A stretch of 64,000 bases of DNA from Treponema primitia ZAS-2. Lineage in GTDB: Bacteria; Spirochaetota; Spirochaetia; Treponematales; Breznakiellaceae. The position numbers and the translations under genes are program-made. Below, one piece after another: positions 26,788 to 35,873 of the stretch. Location: NCBI RefSeq assembly GCF_000214375.1, contig NC_015578.1:1426001-1490000 (forward strand), given 5' to 3'. Position 1 is the stretch's first letter. The number at the start of each line of letters is the position of its first letter. Under the pieces are notes generated by a model. That model was not told the DNA's origin. It made no database searches and saw only the letters and a program-made list of their open reading frames with translations.

Positions 26788-28146
26788 GTGCAGCTGCAGC
26801 GTCCGTCCTTTATCCAGGAACAGCGTCTCAAAATGAATCCCCAGCAGATTCAGTCTATCAAAATGATGGGGCTGCCCATTATGGATCTGCGGGAGAAAAT
26901 CGAGGAAGAGGTTGAGCGGAACCCTGCCCTGGAAGTGGTGGCGGATCATACGGTCCTTTCCCTGGATGAAGCCTATGTTCCCCGCAAAGAAGAGAATGAC
27001 TACTTTGAAACCAGTTCGGATTCGGGCTTTGTCAGCAAGGGGGGGGATGAGGAATCTGCGGAGCGGCATAAATTCCTGGAAGGGGCCCTGTCCCGGCCGG
27101 AAACCCTCCAGGAGCACCTGCTCTGGCAGCTTAGGCTTGAAATTGCAGAGGAACCGGTACGCCGTATTGGGGAACGTTTAATTCAAAACCTGGACGAAAA
27201 CGGCTTCCACAAGGAACCCCTGGATGCCCTGCTTAAGGAAAATAATCCTGCCTATATTGTCCGGGCCCTGGCCATAATCCGCTCCCTGGACCCCGTGGGG
27301 ACCTGTACCGCCGATTACCGGGAATCCCTCAGGGTGCAGGCGGAACTCCTTCCGGCGCCCCCCCCGGGCATCATCGAGGCCCTGGATTACCTGGAACAGC
27401 TCGAGCGGGGCAAAATTGCCGAAGTAGCCCGAAAGCTGGCCCGTTCCGAAGCTGAAGTCCTGGCCATATTTGAGCAAATCAAGGAACTGTCCCCCTTCCC
27501 GGGTCGGCGTTTTGCATCGGACAATACCCGCTATGTGGTTCCGGATGTGCAGGTTATCAAAAAAGAGGGGGAATTTGTCATCATCCTCAATGACGAGGAG
27601 ATCCCCGTATTGGGCTTAAATCCTTTTTTTATGAAAATTTCCGGTGAAAAGGGAGAGGATAAGTCCGCCCGGGATTTTGTCCGGGAAAATATTAAGGAAG
27701 CCCGGTGGTTTATCCAGTCGATTAACGAGCGGAACCACACCCTGCTCAGGGTATCCCGTGCTATAGTGGAGTTTCAACGGGCTTTTTTTGTGAACGGCCC
27801 CCGGGACATTGCACCCCTGACCCTGCGGGATATAGCCCAGGAACTGGGGCTGAATGAGTCAACTATTTCCCGAGCCGCCCGGGGAAAGTATATGCAAACC
27901 GAATGGGGTATCTTTGAGATTCGCCATTTCTTTACCAATTCCATCAGTGGAACCGGATCCGACAGGTCCCGGTATTCAAAGGAGGGGGTTAAGGAGATAA
28001 TAAGGGAACTTATCAGCACCGAGGGGAAGCACTCTTCGGATCAGGAAATTGCCGAACTTCTGGCCAGGCAGGGAATCCCCCTGGCCAGGCGGACCGTCGC
28101 CAAGTACCGGAACGAACTGGATCTGGGATCATCGTACACCCGATAG
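26788..28146 (+). CDS. rpoN: RNA polymerase sigma-54 factor
   Basis: The 452-aa protein has the full sigma-54 design. A glutamine/leucine-rich activator-binding region I (LQRPSFIQEQRLKMNPQQIQSIKMM) is followed by an acidic linker, the core-binding domain (about 90-260), the HTH region with TLRDIAQELGLNESTISRAARGKYMQT, and a C-terminal RpoN box ARRTVAKYRNELDL that reads the -24 element. The GTG start at 26788 is preceded by GGGAG at 26777-26781. In spirochaetes sigma-54 directs membrane-protein or nitrogen-related regulons, depending on the species. hpf follows 27 bp downstream, a widely conserved pairing. Confidence 0.95.
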   Translation: MQLQRPSFIQEQRLKMNPQQIQSIKMMGLPIMDLREKIEEEVERNPALEVVADHTVLSLDEAYVPRKEENDYFETSSDSGFVSKGGDEESAERHKFLEGALSRPETLQEHLLWQLRLEIAEEPVRRIGERLIQNLDENGFHKEPLDALLKENNPAYIVRALAIIRSLDPVGTCTADYRESLRVQAELLPAPPPGIIEALDYLEQLERGKIAEVARKLARSEAEVLAIFEQIKELSPFPGRRFASDNTRYVVPDVQVIKKEGEFVIILNDEEIPVLGLNPFFMKISGEKGEDKSARDFVRENIKEARWFIQSINERNHTLLRVSRAIVEFQRAFFVNGPRDIAPLTLRDIAQELGLNESTISRAARGKYMQTEWGIFEIRHFFTNSISGTGSDRSRYSKEGVKEIIRELISTEGKHSSDQEIAELLARQGIPLARRTVAKYRNELDLGSSYTR

Positions 28147-28172
28147 ACCCATAAAAATATCAGGAGGCAACC

Positions 28173-28514
28173 ATGAATACTGAAGTCAAAGCAGTCCATT
28201 TTACCTTACGGGATGATACCCGGGAGTATCTGGATCAGAAAATTGCCCGCATTCCCAATGCGGAAAATATGATCATCGATCTCCTCTTTACCCTTACTAA
28301 AGATGGCAAGGACTTTTCCGCCGAAGCTAAGGTTAACTTCCGATGGGGTGTTTCAATACATGTAAAAGAAAAGGATTTTGAGCTCAATCCCGCAATTGAT
28401 AAGCTTTTGGGAAAGCTTGACGCCAAGATCATCAAGGAAAAAGAAAAGGTCAAGGATGTAAAAGAAAAAGAGCGGGCCCAGGAAAAGCGGGATACTAGCT
28501 TTACCTCTTCCTAA
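28173..28514 (+). CDS. hpf: Ribosome hibernation-promoting factor, short form
   Basis: The 113-aa protein begins MNTEVKAVHFTLRDDTREYLDQKIARI and continues with the beta-alpha-beta pattern of the HPF/YfiA domain, then a basic, charged tail. It binds the 30S subunit in the decoding region and inactivates ribosomes in stationary phase. Only the N-terminal domain is present; the dimerising C-terminal domain of long HPF is absent. CAGGAGG precedes the ATG. Its end overlaps the convergent methyltransferase gene by 14 bp. Confidence 0.9.
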   Translation: MNTEVKAVHFTLRDDTREYLDQKIARIPNAENMIIDLLFTLTKDGKDFSAEAKVNFRWGVSIHVKEKDFELNPAIDKLLGKLDAKIIKEKEKVKDVKEKERAQEKRDTSFTSS

Positions 28515-29571
28515 ACCGGGAATCCGGGGGAAGGGTGAAGGTGTAAACCGCCGGCAGCCGTTTCCCCCGAAAGTCTTCATCACGAATTTTTTCACGTATG
28601 TCCTCAATTTTTATGCCGGGAAAGTCCGCGTTTTCCAGATTGAAACTCCGGGTATTGGCGCTGAACCAGAGGGTTCCCCCGGGGGACAGGAGCTTGAGGC
28701 AGCTGGTAATAAGTGTACCGTGATCCCTCCGTAGATCCAGGACCCCGTTCATCTTTTTGGAATTGGAAAAGGCCGGGGGGTCCAGGATGATCAGATCCCA
28801 GCTGAGCCCTGCCTCTCTGGCGCCCTCCAAAAAGCGGAGTGCATCCGCCCGGATGAGGCGGCAGGAGGGGAGGGCATCTTTCAGGCCGGCCAGGTCCTGA
28901 GGACTAAAGTCCCTTGGGGTGACCTGCCGGGTTTCCAGGCCGTTTAGGGTAAAATTCGCCGCCGCCCAGTCCAGGTAGGTGTTGGACATATCCACCGAAT
29001 CCACTCCCAGGGCGCCACCGGCTGCGGCGTACACCGAGAAGGAAGCGGTATAACAGAACAGGTTCAGCACCCGCTTCCCCCCAGCGGCTGCCCGGATTAG
29101 GGAGCGGGTCTTCCGGTGATCCAGAAAGAGCCCCGTATCCAGGTAGTCCGACAGGTTTACCCGGAAACGCAATCCACCTTCAGCGATCTCCTTCATAACA
29201 TGGTCGCCTGAGGTTTTTTCATACTGTGATTTGCCCCGCTGCTTGCCCCGTTCTTTCAGAAATATCCGCTCGGTTGGGATATCCAGAGCCCGGGAAATTG
29301 CCCCTTCCATGGCACTGAGCCATTGCAATTCCTGATTGGGGTCCTTTTCATAAGGTCGCTCGTAGAGGGCGCCGGCGATTGAATCGCCATATAAATCCAA
29401 AACCAGGGGAATTTCCGGGATGTCCCGGTCATAGAGGCGGAATGCGCCGGTTTCCAAGCGCTTTGCCCATTTCCGCAGGTGTCGGTACCGTTTCCGCAGC
29501 CGGTTTTCCAGCATTTCTCCCTGGGCGGCTGTCTTCAGGTCCGGCGCGGGGTCATGGGGAATTTCCGCCAT
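28501..29571 (-). CDS. SAM-dependent rRNA large-subunit methyltransferase (RlmI/RlmK-like)
   Basis: From MAEIPHDP the protein is 356 aa. The N-terminal part (about 20-150) has the RlmK-type layout with ENRLRKRYRHLRKWAKR and the FLKERGKQRGKSQYEK beta-hairpin region. The Rossmann methyltransferase follows with VLNLFCYTASFSVYAAAGGA (motif I), VDSVDMSNTYLDWA, and the catalytic LDPPAFSNSKK. This is close to the C-terminal RlmK half of RlmL or to RlmI; which 23S base it modifies is not clear. A longer frame to 29613 exists, but the internal ATG leaves only a 20-bp overlap with rex. Confidence 0.85.
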   Translation of the reverse strand: MAEIPHDPAPDLKTAAQGEMLENRLRKRYRHLRKWAKRLETGAFRLYDRDIPEIPLVLDLYGDSIAGALYERPYEKDPNQELQWLSAMEGAISRALDIPTERIFLKERGKQRGKSQYEKTSGDHVMKEIAEGGLRFRVNLSDYLDTGLFLDHRKTRSLIRAAAGGKRVLNLFCYTASFSVYAAAGGALGVDSVDMSNTYLDWAAANFTLNGLETRQVTPRDFSPQDLAGLKDALPSCRLIRADALRFLEGAREAGLSWDLIILDPPAFSNSKKMNGVLDLRRDHGTLITSCLKLLSPGGTLWFSANTRSFNLENADFPGIKIEDIREKIRDEDFRGKRLPAVYTFTLPPDSRFRKR

Positions 29572-30208
29572 TCTCTTCCCCCTGGGCCTGCAAGGTGACA
29601 CAGAGCATGGCATATCCAGAGGAAAGGTCCTCCATTTCCACCACCACCGGTTCGGGTACTTTAAGCTTTATGGCGGTAAAGTTCCATATTCCCTGGATAC
29701 CCGCATTGACCAGGGCATCCGCTGTTTGCTGGGCCGCCTCGGAATGGACTGCCAAAATAGCCACCTTTACCCCGGACTTATGGATCTCGGTTTCAAGATC
29801 ATCCAGGTTCAGCACCGGTATCCCATGTATAGAGGTTCCAATTTTTTGCGGGTTTTTATCAAAGGCTGCCACAATGTTCATCCCATGGGAGCGGAATTCC
29901 TGGTGCCCCATGAGGGCGCTCCCCAGGTTGCCGGCGCCTACCACAATCACATCCTGCATAGAAGCCCAGCCAAGGAACCGTTCTATAGCATCAATCAAGG
30001 CATCTACCGGGTAGCCCTTCTTGGGCTTTCCGGAAATCCCCGTAATTGCCAGATCTTTCCGCACCTGAATAGGTTCCAGATTCAATTCCTGAGCTATTAG
30101 TGTTCCCGATATATATTCGCTGCCTTCACTCTGTAGTTGCCGGATAGCATGTAAATAGGAGGGCAGCCGGCGTACAGAAGGCGTAGCAGGTATCTTTCGT
30201 TTTGCCAC
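29552..30208 (-). CDS. rex: Redox-sensing transcriptional repressor Rex
   Basis: Rex binds DNA at low NADH and releases it when NADH rises, controlling fermentation and respiration genes. The N-terminal winged helix (about 5-80) contains RLPSYLHAIRQLQSEGSEYISGTLIAQELNLEPIQVRKDLA (quoted in parts), followed by a Rossmann domain with VVGAGNLGSALM and a C-terminal swap helix. The start is set at GTG 30208 (MAKRKIPATPSVRRLPSYL), preceded by GGGGA. The longer frame from 30283 would start inside the metQ terminator hairpin. No canonical Rex operator is visible nearby. The 218-aa length fits the family. Confidence 0.92.
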   Translation of the reverse strand: MAKRKIPATPSVRRLPSYLHAIRQLQSEGSEYISGTLIAQELNLEPIQVRKDLAITGISGKPKKGYPVDALIDAIERFLGWASMQDVIVVGAGNLGSALMGHQEFRSHGMNIVAAFDKNPQKIGTSIHGIPVLNLDDLETEIHKSGVKVAILAVHSEAAQQTADALVNAGIQGIWNFTAIKLKVPEPVVVEMEDLSSGYAMLCVTLQAQGEENGGNSP

Positions 30209-30283
30209 AATGGTCCCCAAATTTAACAATACGTTTAAATCAATATAAAAGTCAATAATAGCTTGGGGGCAAAGTAATGGCAA

Positions 30284-30326
30284 AAAAAGCCGGCGGGGAT
30301 ACCTGGGTATTCAGCGCCGGCTTTTT
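30284..30326. terminator. Strong bidirectional terminator between metQ-like gene and rex
   Basis: AAAAAGCCGGCG (30284-30295) and CGCCGGCTTTTT (30315-30326) form a perfect 12-bp stem, with A/T tracts on each side that give a T-run in either direction. It begins 6 bp after the metQ-like stop on the minus strand. Confidence 0.85.
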
Positions 30327-30331
30327 GAGGC

Positions 30332-31141
30332 CTAGAATGTCGCTACAACCCCGCCGTTGTAGTGGCTATTGATATAATCTTTAACTTTCTGGGAAAGAAG
30401 GACCTTTTTCAGGGCTTCAAAACGGGGATCATTTTCAGTCCCCTTTTTCACGACCAGGCCGTTTGCATAGGGGGATTCGGCGCCTTCGATAGCAAGGGAA
30501 TCCTTAACCGGGTTAAGGCCTGCTTCCAGGGCGTAGTTGCCGTTGATGGTGGCGGCGTCTACATCGGGCAGGGCTCGGGGAAGCTGGGCGGCTTCAAGTT
30601 CCCGAAACTTAAGGTTTTTGGGGTTGACCGTGATATCCTGGGGGGTTGCCCGCAAACCGGAATTTGGGGCCAGGGTGATCAGCCCGTTTGCCTGAAGCAG
30701 GAGCAGAGCCCGGCCTTCATTGGCGGGATCGTTGTTAATGGCGATGGTGGCCCCGTTGGGGATATCGTTGATGTTTTTGTACTTCTCCGAATAGAGCCCG
30801 TAGGGTTCCACATGGACGGCCCAGATAAAGGATAGGGCGTTTTTCCATTCCTCGCTTGATTCCAGGTAGGGGATGGTCTGGAAATAGTTGGCGTCCAAAT
30901 CCCCCTGGAGCAGGGCTGAATTGGGCTGAACATAGTCGGTAAATACCACTATTTTCAGGTCAATGCCCTGGGCGGCTAGATCGTCCTTTATCAATTCCAG
31001 TAATTCCCCATGGGGTACGGGGTTAACCCCTACCGAAAGGGTGGTGGCTGATTTCTGCTGATTCCCCTTGGCTTCTACGGAATAATTCAGAGACAGAACC
31101 ATGGCGCCCGCCATAAGCAGGCTGATAAGTGATTTTTTCAT
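30332..31141 (-). CDS. MetQ/NlpA-family substrate-binding protein
   Basis: This 269-aa periplasmic binding protein of the D-methionine ABC importer family starts, after its signal peptide, with TLSVGVNPVPHGELLELIKDDLAAQGIDLKIVVFTDY (quoted in parts), and QGDLDANYFQTIPYLE marks the ligand cleft. The signal peptide (1-24, ending SVEAKG) lacks a lipobox cysteine, unlike most MetQ lipoproteins. No MetN ATPase or MetI permease lies next to it, so it must use subunits encoded elsewhere. AAGGAG precedes the ATG. No SAM riboswitch is seen in the short upstream gap. Confidence 0.88.
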   Translation of the reverse strand: MKKSLISLLMAGAMVLSLNYSVEAKGNQQKSATTLSVGVNPVPHGELLELIKDDLAAQGIDLKIVVFTDYVQPNSALLQGDLDANYFQTIPYLESSEEWKNALSFIWAVHVEPYGLYSEKYKNINDIPNGATIAINNDPANEGRALLLLQANGLITLAPNSGLRATPQDITVNPKNLKFRELEAAQLPRALPDVDAATINGNYALEAGLNPVKDSLAIEGAESPYANGLVVKKGTENDPRFEALKKVLLSQKVKDYINSHYNGGVVATF

Positions 31142-31234
31142 ACAGATTCTCCTTTTCTTAGTATTTATATAGTATTTATCACATATAAATATAACCTGTC
31201 AAGAGGGTTTAATTTTTTTTAGATATGAAAGGGA

Positions 31235-31798
31235 CTATTCGTCCCGATCCCGTTTTCGGACTACCACGCGGCCCCTGGGCGCCGGCCGGCTGGACCCTGC
31301 GCCGGAAGCGCCTGGTTTGCGGGGGCCTGTTTTACCGGCCGCGGGCTTTCTGCCCGGGGTTTTGCCGCTGCCCGCTGCTTTACCGGTTTCCTTCCTGCCC
31401 CGGCTTGTGGGGCTATCGGGGCGCTCCTGTTTACTCCGGAAGCGCTTTGCCGGGGCTCCATCGGAGCGTGTTCCACCGGGCGAAGCTTTTCTGGGAGGGC
31501 GGTCTTCCCGGCCTTCACCGTCACCCCGGGATTCCGGGGCCTTGCGTGGTGCAGCGCGGCGTTTTTCCTTTACCGCCTTTTCCAGAACCTTGAGGGATTC
31601 GTCAAAGCCCTGGAGGAATTCCGTAAGATCATCCGCAAAGAGGATCACCGATTGGCGGTCAAAGCCGCCGGTATCACGGTTTTTGCTCTCCACGATATTG
31701 AGGTAGAGATCCCCCAAACGGTTTTCCTTCACATTAAAAAAATAGGTCCTGTTCTGTAGAGCGACCGTAGTCGAAAATAGCTCTCCCCGAATTCCCAT
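31235..31798 (-). CDS. PUR-domain (DUF3276) nucleic-acid-binding protein with basic tail
   Basis: Residues 1-75 (MGIRGELFSTTVALQNRTYFFNVKENRLGDLYLNIVESK...) form a PUR-alpha repeat like that of the Borrelia regulator BpuR, which binds single-stranded DNA and RNA as a dimer. Residues 80-187 are a disordered tail very rich in R, K, G, P and S, reminiscent of histone-like tails; the Borrelia protein lacks such a tail. It starts 1 bp after the phosphohexomutase stop, so the two are coupled. The low-complexity coding end (31235-31560) is very GC-rich. Confidence 0.8.
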   Translation of the reverse strand: MGIRGELFSTTVALQNRTYFFNVKENRLGDLYLNIVESKNRDTGGFDRQSVILFADDLTEFLQGFDESLKVLEKAVKEKRRAAPRKAPESRGDGEGREDRPPRKASPGGTRSDGAPAKRFRSKQERPDSPTSRGRKETGKAAGSGKTPGRKPAAGKTGPRKPGASGAGSSRPAPRGRVVVRKRDRDE

Positions 31799-31799
31799 G

Positions 31800-33713
31800 T
31801 TATACTACTCCTCTTGTATTGTCCGCTTCGCTTACCATTTTACGCTGCCATTCGATGAGGGCCCGTTCTATACGCCTGTCCGAGCCTTCCACGTCTGCCA
31901 TCACCCGGAACACCGGTTCGGTGCCCGAGCCCCGCATCCAGATGCAGGCGGCGGCATGACCGGTCTTGTTAATAAAACTAATCTTGAGGCCCCCCTTGCC
32001 GGCAATGGAAAAATCGCTGATCCCCCGCTTTTCCTCCATGCCGTTGTATACGGCGGCTTCCCAGCCCGTAATGCCGTAGCGGGTCCTGAGCAGTTCCTTC
32101 CGCTCCTCCCATTCCCGGAGGAAAATTTTCTGGTACCGGCTTTTCAGTAAGCCATGATCCGTGGTCTTTACCTGAAGCACCGCCTCGGGTGTGTAGGTTC
32201 CGGTGCTGATAAAGGCGGGGAGGGCGGCGATAATGTCTGACAGGGTAAAGTCCGGCCGGTAGATTTCCGCCTGGTCTGAGAGGTTGCACCACAGTTCAAA
32301 GAAGCCCTTCCGTTCCCCCTCACTCCGTATGGCCAGGAGTTTTATCAGGGATACCAGGGTGTTGATGGGGTCCCGCACCGCCGATGGGTGGGTGATATTG
32401 CCCCCGGCAGAGCCTTCTCCCAGGATACGGACCAGATAGCCCTGTTCCCGCAGTTTCCGGGCCAGGCCCACCACATTGGCTTCCCCCACCTCGGCGCGGA
32501 ACACCGACACGTCAAAGGCTCGGGCGATACGGTCTATGCGCATGGAAGTGGGGTCGTTCACCGCCACCGCTGCCTTGGTCAGGGCATTGCCCTTGTTGTC
32601 GTATTTCAGTTCCCCGGTCCACACCAGGTGGGCCAGTTCGGACACGCAGGCCAGGGCAAAGACTTCCTGGGCTTCCAAGGCCCGGGCCTTTTGTTCCCCA
32701 TGGTCCCAGAACACCAGGTTGCCCCGGTCACCGTCACAGTCAGGGACATAGCCGAGCATTACGGATGGATCATTTTCGTGGAGTTTTTCTAAAAATTTGC
32801 AGCAAGGATCTAGGGACTCCCCCTCGGGAACGATACGGTGGGCGATTTCGCCGGGTTTATCGTTCATACCATGGAGGGTGACCCCCAATGAGCCGAGGAA
32901 TTCCCTGTCTATGGATACGGTACGGGCTGAGCCGTTAAAGTCTGCCGCCACCCCCAGGGGCTGGTCCTGCAATCCCCGGGCGATAAGCTCAGGAATCTCC
33001 CCGGGCCCTTCATGGGGAAGGTCGCTTGAACCGGCGCATACTTCCCGGGTAAAATCAAGGTAAGCTTGGAAGGCTTCCTGTTTGACCTGCTTTTCAGCGG
33101 CGTACACTTCGTCCAGGGCAAGGCTATCCGCTTGGTTTGCGGCTTCCACAATTCGGCTGATCCGGTCCGGCTCAGCCAGGCGGCGGCGGAATTCTTCGAT
33201 CAGGAGCTTGGTTTCCGAAGCCGGCAGTACCCCCCCGTCGTCAAGGCCGAATTTCAGGCCGTTGTGGCCGATGGGGTTATGGCTGGCGGAGATATACACA
33301 AACCCGTCGGCTTTGACGAAGTTTGGGGTTTCCCGGGCTAGCCGGGCAAAGGCCATGATTTCCGGGGCGGCGGTGATCCCGGTGTACCGAACCCGGCAGC
33401 CTGAAACCAGGAGCAGCCGGATCATGGGATCCGCAATGGCCGGCCCGGTAGGCCGGGTATCCATTCCCAGGATCACCACAGGGGCTTTTTTCAAGCCCGA
33501 GTTTTTGCGGATCAGGTAGCCCGCGAAAACTTCCGCGGCCAGGGCGGCAATTACCCCATGGACCGGCTTTATCGCGTCTCCGGTATCCTCTTCATTACCG
33601 GTTTCAGCGAAAATTCCCCGCCAGCCCGAAGCGGAAAGGATCATCCCCTCCAGGGCTTTGTCCAGGAAAGGGTCATTCAAAGCGGGATCACCCGCCCTAA
33701 GCAGTATCGCCAT
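31800..33713 (-). CDS. Phosphoglucomutase/phosphomannomutase family protein
   Basis: The 637-aa enzyme belongs to the alpha-D-phosphohexomutase superfamily. The phosphoserine loop YISASHNPIGHNG places the catalytic serine at residue 144, the metal loop GYVPDCDGDRGN is near 330, the sugar-binding loop GEANVV and GEGSAGG follow, and the C-terminal phosphate-binding RGSGTEPVFRVMAD closes it. It interconverts hexose 1- and 6-phosphates for glycan or glycogen metabolism. It is longer than bacterial PGM (about 550 aa), with extra sequence around 170-220. It is transcribed into the PUR-domain gene. Confidence 0.9.
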   Translation of the reverse strand: MAILLRAGDPALNDPFLDKALEGMILSASGWRGIFAETGNEEDTGDAIKPVHGVIAALAAEVFAGYLIRKNSGLKKAPVVILGMDTRPTGPAIADPMIRLLLVSGCRVRYTGITAAPEIMAFARLARETPNFVKADGFVYISASHNPIGHNGLKFGLDDGGVLPASETKLLIEEFRRRLAEPDRISRIVEAANQADSLALDEVYAAEKQVKQEAFQAYLDFTREVCAGSSDLPHEGPGEIPELIARGLQDQPLGVAADFNGSARTVSIDREFLGSLGVTLHGMNDKPGEIAHRIVPEGESLDPCCKFLEKLHENDPSVMLGYVPDCDGDRGNLVFWDHGEQKARALEAQEVFALACVSELAHLVWTGELKYDNKGNALTKAAVAVNDPTSMRIDRIARAFDVSVFRAEVGEANVVGLARKLREQGYLVRILGEGSAGGNITHPSAVRDPINTLVSLIKLLAIRSEGERKGFFELWCNLSDQAEIYRPDFTLSDIIAALPAFISTGTYTPEAVLQVKTTDHGLLKSRYQKIFLREWEERKELLRTRYGITGWEAAVYNGMEEKRGISDFSIAGKGGLKISFINKTGHAAACIWMRGSGTEPVFRVMADVEGSDRRIERALIEWQRKMVSEADNTRGVV

Positions 33714-33937
33714 AGGGTAAACTCCTCGGCCGCGCCTTTCAACGCACGGGGGATCAAGTATACTTGTTTTTTTGTTCCGTTGCTATAGGCGAAATAATAC
33801 CTTCCGGTTATACTGGGAATTGCATGTAACTGACTGAAAAGGTATACTTAAACTATGGTCAAGGGACAAAAAATAAAGTATATTAGTTGTATATGATATA
33901 TAGGATTTGATAAACTATAAAGAAGGACAGGAAGCTT
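33714..33937. other. Divergent intergenic region between phosphohexomutase and nifS
   Basis: This AT-rich stretch must carry two divergent promoters. AAGAAGGACAGG just before 33938 gives the nifS ribosome site. I see no strong palindrome or certain IscR-like site. Confidence 0.4.
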
Positions 33938-35128
33938 ATGGCGGAAAAAAGGATTTACATGGACTATAACGCGACAACCCCTTTAAATAAAGAGGTAAAG
34001 GCCGCGATGATAGAGGATTTGGAAATCTACGGAAATGCCTCAAGCATGCACAGCGCAGGCCGGCATGCCCATGCCCGGGTTGAAGAAGCCCGCAAGGCCG
34101 TGGCTGACCTGATAGGGGCGCCTACCAATACGGTGATCTTCACCTCCGGGGGTTCCGAGTCCAACAATACAGTATTCCAGACCATGCGGCGCATAGCTTC
34201 AGGCCCGGATGGGAAATCTCTTACTGAAGGGCGTACCGAAATAATCACCACCGCCATTGAGCATCCCTGTGTACTCAATTCCGCTTCCTATCTCAAGTCT
34301 TTAGGCTTCAAGGTGACTTTCCTTCCTGTGGATGGGTATGGCAAGATAAAAATGGATGAATATAAGAAGGCCCTGAGCGAAAAAACCCTCCTGGTTTCGG
34401 TAATGATGGCCAATAACGAGATCGGGACCATACAGGATATCAGGGCAATCGCCGACCTGGCCAAGGCAGCTGGAGCCTGGATGCACACCGATGCGGTCCA
34501 GGCGGCGGGGAAGATCCCTGTGAATGTGGAAGATCTAAAAGTTGATTACCTGACCATGTCAGGGCACAAGATATACGGCCCCAAAGGCATAGGCGCCCTC
34601 TATGTGCGCGCCGGGGCGCCTTTGTTCCCCCTGATCCACGGGGGGCATCAGGAGGACGGTTTCCGGGCCGGTACCTACAACAACATCGGCATCCTGGGCT
34701 ATGGCAAAGCCGCAACCCTGGCCAAGCAGAACCTGGCAGCCTACAACCGGGAAATCCGCCCCCTGCGGAATCAGCTTCGGGATGGGCTCCTGGCAAATGT
34801 GCCGGACATCACTATCAACGGCCATCCCGAGGATGTGCTTCCCAATACCCTGGATGTTTCCTTCCCCGGCGCGGAGGGGGAGTCGATTTTGCTGGGCCTG
34901 GACCTCAGTGGCATTGAGGCTTCCACCGGCTCGGCCTGCGCCTCAGGCAGTCTGGAACCCTCCCATGTACTCATGGCAGTGGGGGTAGGGCCGGAACTGG
35001 CCCACGGCTCCATCCGCTTCAGCCTGGGCTGGGGTATTACAAAAGAGGATATTGATTATATTATAGAAACCGTGCCGCCCATAATCGCCCGGTTCCGGGC
35101 TATGTCAACGGTACCGTCAAAACAGTAA
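33938..35128 (+). CDS. nifS: Cysteine desulfurase (NifS/IscS type)
   Basis: The 396-aa PLP enzyme takes sulfur from cysteine for Fe-S cluster assembly. The PLP lysine is K211 in MSGHKIYGPKGIG, the PLP histidine is in TAIEHPCV, and the catalytic cysteine is C334 in STGSACASGSLEPSHVL, a short-loop group I arrangement. YMDYNATTP opens the fold. GAAGGACAGG precedes the ATG. nifU follows 37 bp later, so this is a minimal NIF-type pair supplying clusters, perhaps also for the many Fe-S enzymes of an anaerobe. Nif-type naming is by the NifU partner and does not prove nitrogen fixation. Confidence 0.95.
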   Translation: MAEKRIYMDYNATTPLNKEVKAAMIEDLEIYGNASSMHSAGRHAHARVEEARKAVADLIGAPTNTVIFTSGGSESNNTVFQTMRRIASGPDGKSLTEGRTEIITTAIEHPCVLNSASYLKSLGFKVTFLPVDGYGKIKMDEYKKALSEKTLLVSVMMANNEIGTIQDIRAIADLAKAAGAWMHTDAVQAAGKIPVNVEDLKVDYLTMSGHKIYGPKGIGALYVRAGAPLFPLIHGGHQEDGFRAGTYNNIGILGYGKAATLAKQNLAAYNREIRPLRNQLRDGLLANVPDITINGHPEDVLPNTLDVSFPGAEGESILLGLDLSGIEASTGSACASGSLEPSHVLMAVGVGPELAHGSIRFSLGWGITKEDIDYIIETVPPIIARFRAMSTVPSKQ

Positions 35129-35165
35129 GGCCGGAAACGAAGGTTCCGGCAGAGAGAGGTATTGT

Positions 35166-35768
35166 ATGTCTGACTGGTTATATTCAGATACGGTTAAAGA
35201 CCATTTTACCAACCCCAGGAACGTGCTCATGGAAGATGAATCTTCCTATCCAGCCGATGCCCGAGGGCTGACCGGAAATATCATCTGCGGCGATCAGATG
35301 CTGATGCTGCTGAAGATTAAGGATGATATCATCACCGATGTCCGTTGGAAGACCTACGGCTGCGCCAGCGCCATAGCCTCCACCAGCGTGCTTTCAGAGG
35401 TGATCAAGGGTATGAACATCAGGGACGCTTACAACGTCAAACCCGACGAACTGGTGAAAAAGATGGGCGGCCTGCCTGCCCACAAGATCCACTGCTCCGT
35501 CCTGGGTGACAAGGCCCTGCGTAAAGCCATCGACGACTACCTGGACAAGACAGGCCGCTCGGGGCTGCTCAAGGAAGCGTCCACGGTGATCTGCACCTGC
35601 CTGGGCATCACCGACAAGGACCTGGAAGACGCCTACCACAAGGGGGCCCGCTCCTGGGAGGATCTCCAGGCGGCCACCAAGATCGGTACCGGCTGCGGCA
35701 AAGGGGAGTGCAAGAAAAAAGCCCTGGAACTGCTTCACGAGTACGCCCATATTTTTGCGGGAGAATAG
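35166..35768 (+). CDS. nifU: NifU-like Fe-S scaffold (IscU domain plus BFD-type [2Fe-2S] domain)
   Basis: The 200-aa protein joins an IscU-type scaffold (1-130) with cysteines C41 (NIICGD), C66 (YGCASA) and C110 (IHCSVLGD) to a BFD-like [2Fe-2S] domain with C143, C145, C177 and C182 (ICTCLGIT and GTGCGKGECKKK). Full-length NifU has a third, C-terminal Nfu domain, which is absent, so this is the shorter anaerobe form. It accepts sulfur from the upstream desulfurase and hands clusters to target proteins. AGAGAGG precedes the ATG. Confidence 0.95.
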   Translation: MSDWLYSDTVKDHFTNPRNVLMEDESSYPADARGLTGNIICGDQMLMLLKIKDDIITDVRWKTYGCASAIASTSVLSEVIKGMNIRDAYNVKPDELVKKMGGLPAHKIHCSVLGDKALRKAIDDYLDKTGRSGLLKEASTVICTCLGITDKDLEDAYHKGARSWEDLQAATKIGTGCGKGECKKKALELLHEYAHIFAGE

Positions 35769-35783
35769 GGCGCGTCCGGCGTG

Positions 35784-35813
35784 TTGACATGCCGGGATAA
35801 TTTTTGGTAAATT
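35784..35813 (+). promoter_or_regulatory. Probable promoter of the CAU tRNA
   Basis: TTGACA at 35784-35789 and TAAATT at 35808-35813 are 18 bases apart, about 100 bases before the tRNA. The leader would include the 42-nt hairpin at 35874-35915. Confidence 0.5.
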
Positions 35814-35873
35814 AGGTTTCATTACGCTGGCATGCGCCCCTGCGGGTTGTGTGCCGAGCGGAATGGATTATAT

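Noticed and set aside
31261-31706. Open frames on other strands over the PUR-protein tail
   Set aside because: High GC and low complexity leave all frames open; the DUF3276 frame is supported by its domain and spacing.
33938-35768. Nitrogen-fixation cluster
   Set aside because: Only nifS- and nifU-like genes are present; these serve general Fe-S assembly in anaerobes and no nifHDK lies in the window.
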